From contig JAFWCU010000019.1 in assembly GCA_017534305.1 (NCBI GenBank), forward strand, positions 1-64,000: 64,000 nt of DNA, in the 5' to 3' direction. The DNA comes from Clostridia bacterium (GTDB taxonomy: Bacteria; Bacillota; Clostridia; TANB77; CAG-465). The translations under genes were made by a program, and so were the position numbers. Position 1 is the stretch's first letter. Each line of letters starts with the position of its first letter. Shown here one piece after another: positions 56,813 to 64,000 of this stretch. Under the pieces are notes generated by a model. It saw only the letters and a program-made list of their open reading frames with translations, did not search any database and was not told the origin of the DNA.

Positions 56813-58924
56813 ATGGAAGATTTAGAGTATGAAAAGCAAAAACTTGAAAATGTTGAGTCAAATTTGGAAGACATTCAAAAGGGAGAAGAAGAAATTCTTA
56901 GGGATTTACCAAAAAAATATGGTAGTAATCCAATACTTCTTGCAAATCTTATGAGTACATCAGCTATTAAAATTGCAAATATACAAAAAATTAAAGAAAA
57001 ACCGTATTTTGCAAGAATAGATTTTAAAGAAGATAAGAAAAGTACTAAAGACAAGCTGTATATAGGCAAGATTGGTGTTACAGACTTAGATGGTAAAGTC
57101 GTTGTAACAGACTGGAGAGCTCCAGTTTCAACACTATATTATGATAGCAATCTGGGACAAGTTGAATATGATGCACCTTATGGAAAGATTCATGGAGAGT
57201 TATCTTTAAAAAGACAAATTATTATTCAAAATAGGAAAATTGAATCTATTTTTGATGTAGATTCAGTTTCAGACGATGAATTACTAAAGCCTTATCTTGG
57301 AGCAAGTGCAGATAGTAGATTAAAAAATATTGTTGCTTCAATTCAAGGTGAACAAAATGAAATTATTCGTAAGAATATTGAAAAGAACTTAATAGTTCAA
57401 GGTGTTGCAGGTAGTGGAAAAACTACTGTAGCACTACATAGAATTGCATATCTAATGTATAACAATTCAGAAAAATATAAGGCTAACCAATTTATGGTTA
57501 TAGGACCTAATAAATTCTTTATCAATTATATATCTAATGTTTTACCGGATTTGGATGCTTCAAATGCGGTACAGTTGACGTATGAAGAACTTGCTTCAAA
57601 TTTTATTGGAGAAAAGATTTCATATGAAGATTCAACTAAAAAATTAAACGATATTATTGATGGAAGAGATACAATTTCAAATGTTAAATATAAGACTACA
57701 CTTGAGTATAAAGATTTGTTAGATAATTATTTAAAGCAAATTGAGTATGATGTTATACCGGATGATGGCTTAGTAATTAATGGCATTTGTGTATTAAGTA
57801 AAGATGAAATACTAGCAGTATATAACCAAACTCAAGGAGAAAGTATAAAGCAGAGATTAGATATTGTGAGTCGTAGAATCGCAAACAATATAAAAAATGA
57901 TGATGATATTTATTCTAGAGTAAAGTCTCAAATGGATGCTTTAGAGCTTTCTCAGACTGATGTCGAGGAAAGAAGAAAGATTATTAAAAAAGAGTTAGAT
58001 ATGCTTAAAGATTTAAACAATACTGGCTTTGAAAAGCAACTTAAAAAGCTACTAGATATATCTAATTTAAAAGTTATTCCTATCTACTTAAATTTTGTTG
58101 AAAGTGTGGATAACATACCACAAATAATACGTGATACAACTATAAAATCATTAAAATCTAGAGTGATTGAAAATGAAGATATAGCACCAATTATGTATAT
58201 TAAACTTAAATATTTTGGAAATGAAGATTATAAAAATATAAAATGTGTTGTAGTAGATGAGGCACAAGACTTTGGCGTGTTTAGCTATTACATTTTACGA
58301 AATGTGTTAAATCAAGCAAATTTTTCTATTTTTGGAGATCTTGCTCAAGGAATATATTCTTATAGAGCAATAGATAAATGGGAAGATATACAAAGTAAAA
58401 TATTTGAAGATAGTGAATATTTGAATCTTAGAAAATCTTATAGAACCTCTATTGAAATTATGAGTGAGGCAAATAAAATTTCTAGTGCTATAAATTTAGG
58501 TGAGGCAAAACCTGTTATTAGAGAAGCAGGTCCTGTTATTAAAACAAAAGTAGATGAAAAAAATAAAAATGAATACATAAAGAACAAAGTTCAAGAGTAT
58601 TTGAATAATGGATATAAATCTATAGCTATTGTATATAAAAATCAAACAGAAATGGCTAAAATTAGCAAGTTATTGAAAGAAAATAACATTGAAAACGAGA
58701 TAATATATAAAGATCAAGAAAAATATAATGGTGGAGTTTGTATATTAACTTCATATTTATCTAAAGGACTTGAGTTTGATGTTGTTATCGTTGCAGATAC
58801 TGATGAGTCAAATTATGATAGTGACAATGTTTTAGACATGAAATTATTATATGTTGCAATGACTAGAGCGCTTCATAAATTAGAACTAATTTATACAGAT
58901 AAAATTTGTAAATATTTAAATTAA
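56813..58924 (+). CDS. helD: RNA polymerase recycling motor HelD
   Basis: HelD is an SF1 (UvrD/Rep-like) ATPase that enters the RNA polymerase channels and releases it from stalled or post-termination complexes. The 703-residue length fits. The N-terminal coiled coil (about 1-60) is the secondary-channel arm; VTDWRAPVSTLYYD lies before the ATPase. Walker A is GVAGSGKTT at residues 197-205, followed by LHRIAYLMY; Walker B is VVVDEAQDF; the C-terminal motif SYLSKGLEFDVVIV and VAMTRALHKL close the core. The start follows AAAGGAGGG. Confusion with another UvrD-like helicase is unlikely given the N-terminal region. Confidence 0.9.
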   Translation: MEDLEYEKQKLENVESNLEDIQKGEEEILRDLPKKYGSNPILLANLMSTSAIKIANIQKIKEKPYFARIDFKEDKKSTKDKLYIGKIGVTDLDGKVVVTDWRAPVSTLYYDSNLGQVEYDAPYGKIHGELSLKRQIIIQNRKIESIFDVDSVSDDELLKPYLGASADSRLKNIVASIQGEQNEIIRKNIEKNLIVQGVAGSGKTTVALHRIAYLMYNNSEKYKANQFMVIGPNKFFINYISNVLPDLDASNAVQLTYEELASNFIGEKISYEDSTKKLNDIIDGRDTISNVKYKTTLEYKDLLDNYLKQIEYDVIPDDGLVINGICVLSKDEILAVYNQTQGESIKQRLDIVSRRIANNIKNDDDIYSRVKSQMDALELSQTDVEERRKIIKKELDMLKDLNNTGFEKQLKKLLDISNLKVIPIYLNFVESVDNIPQIIRDTTIKSLKSRVIENEDIAPIMYIKLKYFGNEDYKNIKCVVVDEAQDFGVFSYYILRNVLNQANFSIFGDLAQGIYSYRAIDKWEDIQSKIFEDSEYLNLRKSYRTSIEIMSEANKISSAINLGEAKPVIREAGPVIKTKVDEKNKNEYIKNKVQEYLNNGYKSIAIVYKNQTEMAKISKLLKENNIENEIIYKDQEKYNGGVCILTSYLSKGLEFDVVIVADTDESNYDSDNVLDMKLLYVAMTRALHKLELIYTDKICKYLN

Positions 58925-58933
58925 GATAAAAAA

Positions 58934-58966
58934 AGATAGTGACCTTAAAATCACTATCTATTTTTT
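58934..58966. terminator. Bidirectional terminator between helD and the SASP gene
   Basis: A 9-bp stem AGATAGTGA/TCACTATCT has an A run on its left and T run on its right. Confidence 0.87.
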
Positions 58967-58974
58967 TCACTTAA

Positions 58975-59190
58975 TTAGTTGTTTGAATTGTTTTGCATTT
59001 GGTTTGCAGCATTAGCTACAAGTCTTTTTACCATTTCACCACCAACTGAACCAGCTTCTTTAGATGTTAAATCTCCATTATAACCTTGTTTAAGATTTAC
59101 TCCGATTTCGTTTGCAACTTCATATTTGAATTTGTCTAAAGCTGCTTTAGCTTGTTTGTTAGTCATTTTGCTATTTGTAGAGTTAGCCAT
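58975..59190 (-). CDS. Alpha/beta-type small acid-soluble spore protein
   Basis: A 71-residue SASP that coats and protects DNA in the dormant spore. FKYEVANEIGV contains the germination-protease cleavage site, and the conserved second segment is DLTSKEAGSVGGEMVKR. The ATG at 59190 lies 9 bases after GGAGGTG; a GTG four codons earlier overlaps that ribosome binding site. The Asn-rich tail is ordinary. Expression is expected in the forespore, and a weak sigma-G-like promoter is present upstream. Confidence 0.95.
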   Translation of the reverse strand: MANSTNSKMTNKQAKAALDKFKYEVANEIGVNLKQGYNGDLTSKEAGSVGGEMVKRLVANAANQMQNNSNN

Positions 59191-59218
59191 GTTTAGATTC
59201 ACCTCCAGTTTTAGTATT

Positions 59219-59234
59219 AAAGTGTTAACACTTT
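59219..59234. repeat. 16-base perfect palindrome before the SASP gene
   Basis: AAAGTGTTAACACTTT reads the same on both strands. It lies in the untranslated leader of the SASP gene, as a possible operator or as an RNA hairpin. Confidence 0.6.
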
Positions 59235-59238
59235 ACAT

Positions 59239-59267
59239 TAGTAATGTGTGCAATTTTTTATTATTCA
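59239..59267 (-). promoter_or_regulatory. Candidate sigma-G promoter of the SASP gene
   Basis: On the - strand, TGAATA is followed after 16 bases by ATTACTA, resembling the sigma-G pair TGAATA/CATACTA, though spacing is one short and the -10 box deviates. The expected regulation supports it more than the sequence does. Confidence 0.35.
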
Positions 59268-59313
59268 TACTAAAAAATAATAAAATATTGTTTAATTAAA
59301 AATTTTTAAAATT

Positions 59314-59320
59314 TTCGACA
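59314..59320 (-). promoter_or_regulatory. Spo0A-binding box (0A box) upstream of spo0A
   Basis: TTCGACA is the reverse complement of TGTCGAA, the 0A-box core, and its flanks (TTTTGTCGAAAA read on the - strand) fit the wider consensus. It lies about 30 bases before the -35 box of spo0A, where autoregulation would act. Confidence 0.5.
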
Positions 59321-59350
59321 AAAATAGTGCACGAAAAATTGCTTTTTTAC

Positions 59351-59379
59351 TTGATTTTACTCGCTTTCAATTGTATAAT
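59351..59379 (+). promoter_or_regulatory. Sigma-A promoter of spo0A
   Basis: TTGATT and TATAAT are 17 bases apart. Confidence 0.65.
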
Positions 59380-59418
59380 AGTGTTGCTTTATAGGATAGA
59401 CTGGAAATGGAGCACAAA

Positions 59419-60207
59419 ATGGAAAATAAAAATAATTTTAAAATTATGATTGTTGATGATAACAAGGAATTTGTTAAACTACTAAATATGTACATCAACA
59501 CACAAAAAGATATGACAGCGCTTGAACCTTTATATGATGGAACAAACGCAGTTTCAGCCATAAAACAGTCTAAACCAGATGTATTACTACTTGATGTGGT
59601 AATGCCAGAAAAGGATGGCCTTACTGTACTTGAAGAACTAAATGATGAAGTAGGTATGGACAAGCCAACTATTATTATGATGTCTGCAATAGGACAAGAA
59701 AAGATTACCCAAAAGGCTATATCACTAGGTGCTACATATTATGTAGTGAAACCTTTTGATATGATTACTCTAGTAGATAGAATTAGAGATATTTTAACTG
59801 AAACAGAAGAAGTTAAAAACGAATTTATGGTAGCGTATGGTAATAAAAACTTACCAATTGAGGTGAGAGTTACTCAAATGATTCATGATGTTGGAGTACC
59901 AGCTCATATTAAAGGCTATCAATACATTCGTGAAGCAATCATTTTAGCGGTAGAAAATGAAGATATACTAAATTCTGTTACTAAATCATTATATCCAACT
60001 CTGTCTTCTAAATTTGATACAACACCTTCTCGTGTTGAAAGAGCAATTAGACATGCTATTGAAGTTGCTTGGAATAGAGGACAAATTGAGATGCATGAAA
60101 AGATTTTTGGGTATACTGTTAATTCAAACAAAGGTAAGCCAACTAATTCAGAATTCATTGCGATGATAGCAGATAGAATAAGATTATCTGAAAAAGTTGC
60201 TGTATAA
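59419..60207 (+). CDS. spo0A: Sporulation master regulator Spo0A
   Basis: A response regulator that, once phosphorylated, starts sporulation. The 262-residue protein has a receiver domain (phosphoacceptor D59 in LLLDVVMPEKDG) and the very conserved Spo0A DNA-binding domain (VGVPAHIKGYQYIREAI, then SRVERAIRHAIEVAW). ATG 59419 is 6 bases after TGGAG; an ATG four codons earlier also exists. spoIVB, the usual upstream neighbour in clostridia and bacilli, is missing; a SASP gene stands there. It has its own promoter and terminator. Confidence 0.97.
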   Translation: MENKNNFKIMIVDDNKEFVKLLNMYINTQKDMTALEPLYDGTNAVSAIKQSKPDVLLLDVVMPEKDGLTVLEELNDEVGMDKPTIIMMSAIGQEKITQKAISLGATYYVVKPFDMITLVDRIRDILTETEEVKNEFMVAYGNKNLPIEVRVTQMIHDVGVPAHIKGYQYIREAIILAVENEDILNSVTKSLYPTLSSKFDTTPSRVERAIRHAIEVAWNRGQIEMHEKIFGYTVNSNKGKPTNSEFIAMIADRIRLSEKVAV

Positions 60208-60214
60208 TTTTTGA

Positions 60215-60253
60215 AAAGAAAATATAATGTAAAAATTATATTTTCTTTTTTTG
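60215..60253 (+). terminator. Terminator of spo0A
   Basis: A 14-bp AT-rich stem (60215-60228 with 60235-60248) is followed by T residues. Confidence 0.82.
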
Positions 60254-60307
60254 TAGTTATATAGGTGTTTTACGTATTTCAAAGAGCCTTGAAACCCTTT
60301 ATTTTAC

Positions 60308-60336
60308 TTGACATTTATTAATATTAATAGTAAAAT
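60308..60336 (+). promoter_or_regulatory. Promoter of gdpP-rplI-dnaB
   Basis: TTGACA and TAAAAT are 17 bases apart; an overlapping TATAAT starts at 60336. Confidence 0.65.
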
Positions 60337-60374
60337 ATAATGGAATTATAGGGAGAAAAGGAAGTTTGAGTTTT

Positions 60375-62351
60375 ATGGCAAAAGATTCTAGAAAAAAATC
60401 CGGATTTTTTAAATCTTTATTAACCAAAATAATTATAATTGCATTTATTCAAATAATATGTGCAATTGTGTCTATTATATTCCCATTATCGCTTTTTATA
60501 GATATTGCGATAATTGTTTTGTTATGCCTTTTTGCCATTATTATGTGCGTTGTTGAATTTAAAAACAAAAAATTCAGACTTGGTGAAGTATCTAAAAATG
60601 TAGATTTTATATTTAAAGATTCTTTAAATCTTGTAGATATTCCGATGGCTATAGTTGGAACACAAGGAAATATAATATGGAAAAATGAGTCTGCAGATAA
60701 TCTTTTATCTGATGATTATATTGAAAAAGCTGCTATTAAACTTGAAGGACTTAAAAAGAAAAATACTAACTCTAGTTTACTTGAAGAAAGTCCAGATGGT
60801 GATATATATAACGTAATATGCAATCCAATTAGATTTGAAGATTTTGATTGCTTACTTGTATCATTTATAGATAAAACATATGAGACAAGCTTAAAGCAAA
60901 GTTTAGAAGATTCTAGAGTTGCAATTGGAATGCTTTTTGTAGATAATTACGAAGAAACTTTACAAGGTCTAGATGAAATGCAAAAAGCAGAAGTTAAATC
61001 TGTTTTAACTAAAGAAATTAGAAGCTGGGCAAGAGAAAACCAAGGTGTTCTTGCTAGACTAGATAAAGATAAATATGTTGTATTTGTAGAGAAAAAATTC
61101 ATAGATAAAATGGAAGAAGAATCTTTTGATATTTTAGAGAGGGTTAGAAATTGTACTAATCTTACAAAACTTCCAATAACTGTTTCTCTTGGTGTTTCTT
61201 ATTCAGAAGATACACTTGAGGATAGATATAATGCCGGTAGTTCTGCTCTAGATATTGCTCTAGGTAGAGGTGGTGACCAAGCAGTAGTAAAGAAAGACAA
61301 AAAATATGATTTCTTTGGTGGATCTAATGCTGGTCTTGAAAAAATTAGTAAAGTTAAAGCAAGAGCAATGGCTCAAGCTTTTAAAGAATTAGTTGAAAAA
61401 TCTGAAAACGTTTATGTTTGTGGACATAGAAATTCAGATTTAGACTGTATAGGAGCTGCAATTGGTGTTGCAAGAATTGCAAGATATTTAGGAAAAGAAG
61501 TTAAGATTGTTGTAGATGGAAAACCTACAGCATCAACACAAGGTATAATAGAAAAAATTCAATATAGCGAAGAATATAAAGATACCTTTGTAACTTATGC
61601 AGATATTAGAAATGATGATTTTACTAATAGTTTACTTGTTGTTGTAGATACACATAAACAATCATATTTAGTAGAACCAGATTTACTAGATAACATAGAA
61701 AATGTAGCTGTAATTGATCACCATAGACGTGGACCTGAATTTATAGAAAAAGCAGTTCTTACATATCACGAAATTTATGCATCAAGTGCTACAGAACTTG
61801 TTGCAGAGTTAATAATGTTACTTGAAGGAATTGAGCTTTCATCTAATGAAGCGGAATGTATGTATGCAGGACTTGTAGTAGATACTAAAAACTTCATGTT
61901 TAAAACTGGTGTAAGAACATTTGAAGTTGCTGCATTTCTTAAAAAATTTGGTATAGATGTCGCAGAAATTAAACTTCTATTCCAAAATAATTTTGATACT
62001 TATGTAACAAAAGTAGATATAGTTAAAAATGCTAAATTCTATAAAGATAACATTGCAATCTCTATGACAGATGCACAACATAAAGATATGCCAATTATTG
62101 CTGCACAAGCTGCAGATGAACTATTATCTATTTCAGGTATTCAAGCATCTTTTGTACTATGTATGGTAGATGGTGTTGTTATGATATCTGGTAGATCAAT
62201 GGGAGATATAAACGTTCAAACTATTCTAGAAAAAATAGGTGGAGGCGGTCACTTAACATTTGCGGGAGCACAAATTGCAGGTGTTGAGCTTGAAGAAGCT
62301 AAATCTAGACTTTTAGATAGTATAGATGAATATCTAGAGGATAACGAATAA
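60375..62351 (+). CDS. gdpP: Cyclic-di-AMP phosphodiesterase GdpP
   Basis: A membrane-bound enzyme that hydrolyses c-di-AMP, the second messenger of osmotic and wall homeostasis. The 658-residue protein has two membrane helices (about residues 15-60), a PAS-like domain, a degenerate GGDEF domain (about 170-300; no GGDEF signature, instead ALGRGGDQAVV), a DHH phosphoesterase domain (D448-H450 in VIDHHRRGP) and DHHA1 with GGGGHLTFAGA. ATG 60375 is chosen over TTG 60366 because of its better distance from the AAGGAAG site, though both are possible. Grouping with rplI and dnaB is typical of Firmicutes. Confidence 0.95.
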   Translation: MAKDSRKKSGFFKSLLTKIIIIAFIQIICAIVSIIFPLSLFIDIAIIVLLCLFAIIMCVVEFKNKKFRLGEVSKNVDFIFKDSLNLVDIPMAIVGTQGNIIWKNESADNLLSDDYIEKAAIKLEGLKKKNTNSSLLEESPDGDIYNVICNPIRFEDFDCLLVSFIDKTYETSLKQSLEDSRVAIGMLFVDNYEETLQGLDEMQKAEVKSVLTKEIRSWARENQGVLARLDKDKYVVFVEKKFIDKMEEESFDILERVRNCTNLTKLPITVSLGVSYSEDTLEDRYNAGSSALDIALGRGGDQAVVKKDKKYDFFGGSNAGLEKISKVKARAMAQAFKELVEKSENVYVCGHRNSDLDCIGAAIGVARIARYLGKEVKIVVDGKPTASTQGIIEKIQYSEEYKDTFVTYADIRNDDFTNSLLVVVDTHKQSYLVEPDLLDNIENVAVIDHHRRGPEFIEKAVLTYHEIYASSATELVAELIMLLEGIELSSNEAECMYAGLVVDTKNFMFKTGVRTFEVAAFLKKFGIDVAEIKLLFQNNFDTYVTKVDIVKNAKFYKDNIAISMTDAQHKDMPIIAAQAADELLSISGIQASFVLCMVDGVVMISGRSMGDINVQTILEKIGGGGHLTFAGAQIAGVELEEAKSRLLDSIDEYLEDNE

Positions 62352-62386
62352 AGATTAATATATAGTAATAGAGGAGGTAATTAAAG

Positions 62387-62833
62387 ATGAAAGTAGTATT
62401 AAATCAAGATGTAAAAGGAGTAGGAAAGAAACTCCAAATAGTTGAAGTAAGTGAAGGGTATGCTCGTAATTTTTTATTACCTAAAAAGTTAGCTGTTGTT
62501 GCAGATAACAAAAATCTAAATATGGCTCAAGGAAAAATTGATTCACAAAAGTTTAAGAAAAAGACTGAACTTGAAGCTGCAAATGAAAATAAGAAAATTA
62601 TTGAAAATGGATTTATTGAATTTAGACATAAAGTTGGCGAAGGAAGTAAGCTTTATGGAAGTGTTACAGAAAAAGATATAGCAGATAAAATTAAAGAAAA
62701 ATTCAATATAGAAGTAAATAAAAAGAAAATTACTATATCTGATCCTATTAAATCATTAGGTTCATATACAGTAAATGTAAAATTGTACGAAGGAGTAATA
62801 GCTAAGTTAAAAATATCAGTAGTAGGAATGTAG
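62387..62833 (+). CDS. rplI: 50S ribosomal protein L9
   Basis: A 148-residue elongated protein with two domains joined by a long helix. MKVVLNQDVKGVGKKLQIVEV and GYARNFLLPKKLAV mark the N-terminal RNA-binding domain; EGSKLYGSVTEKDIA begins the C-terminal one. The ribosome binding site is AGGAGG. dnaB begins 10 bases after its stop. Confidence 0.97.
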   Translation: MKVVLNQDVKGVGKKLQIVEVSEGYARNFLLPKKLAVVADNKNLNMAQGKIDSQKFKKKTELEAANENKKIIENGFIEFRHKVGEGSKLYGSVTEKDIADKIKEKFNIEVNKKKITISDPIKSLGSYTVNVKLYEGVIAKLKISVVGM

Positions 62834-62843
62834 GTGTATATAT

Positions 62844-64000
62844 ATGGAAAACGAAGTAGTAAATAAAGTACAACCAAATGATACATTAGCAGAACAAGCT
62901 GTTCTAGGTTCTATGTTATCAGATAAAGAAGCAGTACAAACAGCACTTGAAACTTTGGGGCCTGAAGATTTTTATAGAGAAGACAACAAAGAAATTTTTG
63001 CTGCTATGCAAGATATTTATACTGTTGGTAAAGAAGTAGATATCATTACTGTTGGGGAACAATTAAAACTTAGAGGAACACTTGAAAGAGTTGGTGGAAC
63101 TCAAAATTTAGCTACACTTATAGATAATGTACCTACTACATCTAATGTTGCTAGATATGTTGAAATAGTTAAACAAAAATCTCTTTCTAGATCAATTATA
63201 AAAGTTAACAATGATATTTTAAAAATTGCATATGATCAAACTGAAGATGTTGATTCTATTCTTGAACAAGCAGAAAAGAATATTTTTGATATTGCTCAAA
63301 ATAGAAATACTAAAGATTATGCAGTTATGAAAGATATATTAATAACTACACTAGATAATATAGAAAAGATGCAAAATAAAAAGACTAGATTATCTGGTAT
63401 GGAATCTGGATTTTATGATTTAGATGAAAAGTTGTCTGGCTTAAATAATTCAGATTTAATAATAGTTGCAGCGCGTCCTGCCATGGGTAAATCTGCTTTT
63501 GTATTAAATATAGCAACATACGTTGCTATGCATAATAAAGTTCCTGTTATGATATTTAACCTAGAAATGTCAAAGGAACAACTAGCTAACAGAATTCTTA
63601 GTGGCGAAGCAGAAGTAGATAATAAAAAAATTGCTAATGGAGATTTATCACCAGATGAGTATGTAAAAGTTGCTGAAGGAATGAATAGACTTGCGGGTAC
63701 TCAACTATATATAGATGATTCTTCAGTGCTTTCACCTTCAGAAATAAGAGCAAAATGTAGAAAAGCAAAACTAGAAAAAAACATTGGTCTTGTAATTGTC
63801 GATTACTTGCAACTTATGGAAGCAAAAAGTCCAAGTGGTTCAAGACAACAAGAGATATCTGAAATTTCTAGAGGACTAAAGATTCTTGCAAAAGAATTAG
63901 ATGTTCCTGTTATTGCACTTTCACAACTTAGCCGTGCTACTGAAGCTAGAGCAGACCACAAACCTATGCTTAGTGATCTTCGTGAATCTGGTTCTATTGA
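62844..64000 (+). CDS. dnaB: Replicative DNA helicase DnaB (3' end outside the window)
   Basis: The first 385 codons of the hexameric replication helicase. The N-terminal domain (PNDTLAEQAVLGSMLSDKEA) and linker precede the RecA-like motor, with Walker A ARPAMGKSAF at residues 210-219, FNLEMSKEQL, and near the right edge IVDYLQLMEA and VIALSQLSR. The Walker A site, a frequent intein insertion point, is uninterrupted. The frame has no stop and is cut at base 64000. The start follows TAGGTG. Confidence 0.97.
   Translation, partial: MENEVVNKVQPNDTLAEQAVLGSMLSDKEAVQTALETLGPEDFYREDNKEIFAAMQDIYTVGKEVDIITVGEQLKLRGTLERVGGTQNLATLIDNVPTTSNVARYVEIVKQKSLSRSIIKVNNDILKIAYDQTEDVDSILEQAEKNIFDIAQNRNTKDYAVMKDILITTLDNIEKMQNKKTRLSGMESGFYDLDEKLSGLNNSDLIIVAARPAMGKSAFVLNIATYVAMHNKVPVMIFNLEMSKEQLANRILSGEAEVDNKKIANGDLSPDEYVKVAEGMNRLAGTQLYIDDSSVLSPSEIRAKCRKAKLEKNIGLVIVDYLQLMEAKSPSGSRQQEISEISRGLKILAKELDVPVIALSQLSRATEARADHKPMLSDLRESGSI

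Overview
The window is one AT-rich bacterial stretch, probably from an endospore-forming member of the Clostridia. Supporting this are Spo0A, the spore-coat protease YabG, an alpha/beta small acid-soluble spore protein, SepF and DivIVA, MecA, the zinc-type ribosomal protein S14, HelD, strong AGGAGG-type ribosome binding sites, and many sigma-A promoters with TTGACA/TATAAT-like boxes 17 bases apart. No phage, insertion sequence or CRISPR array was seen. I cannot name a species.

Layout. 0.1-0.7 kb: the 3' end of a 23S rRNA gene (its first 107 bases are not 23S sequence, so the left edge may be an assembly chimera), then 5S rRNA and tRNA-Asn. 0.8-9 kb: small proteins of unknown function; ruvA; ftsE-ftsX followed by two paralogous coiled-coil M23 peptidases; sepF; divIVA; and a tandem pair of small zinc-ribbon genes, the first of which is frameshifted. 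9-26 kb: prfA; rpoB-rpoC; a membrane transglutaminase-like protein and a VWA/TSP3 surface protein; then rpsL-rpsG-fusA-tuf. 26.4-32 kb: acpP, then an rnc-headed operon with a radical SAM protein, an Alg14/Alg13-type glycosyltransferase pair, and a split transketolase whose halves flank a gene I do not recognise. 32-36.6 kb: rarA, a DUF5711-like protein, cvpA, comEA and an orphan. 36.6-46 kb: a mostly leftward block (an HD-GYP regulator without its phosphoacceptor Asp, mecA, a GNAT protein, rpsT, folC, a dNMP-kinase-like gene, a ThyX-like gene) with rpsF-ssb-rpsR and yabG on the + strand. 46-56.7 kb: the S10-spc ribosomal operon from rpsJ to secY, without rpmD. 56.8-64 kb: helD, an alpha/beta SASP gene, spo0A, and gdpP-rplI-dnaB, with dnaB cut by the window end.

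Functional themes are transcription and translation machinery, the division and cell-wall module ftsEX-M23/sepF/divIVA, thymidylate and folate supply (thyX-like, kinase, folC), and sporulation. The most interesting unexplained items are the orphan gene inside the split transketolase, the HD-GYP protein with Asn at the phosphorylation site, RNA structures in the rpsJ leader and in the rpsJ-rplC and rpsL-rpsG gaps, an orphan promoter in a gene-free 420-base gap, and the surface-protein pair between rpoC and rpsL. ORF starts were moved to the ribosome binding site or family start where these disagreed with the longest frame; positions may be off by a base or so in the regulatory calls.
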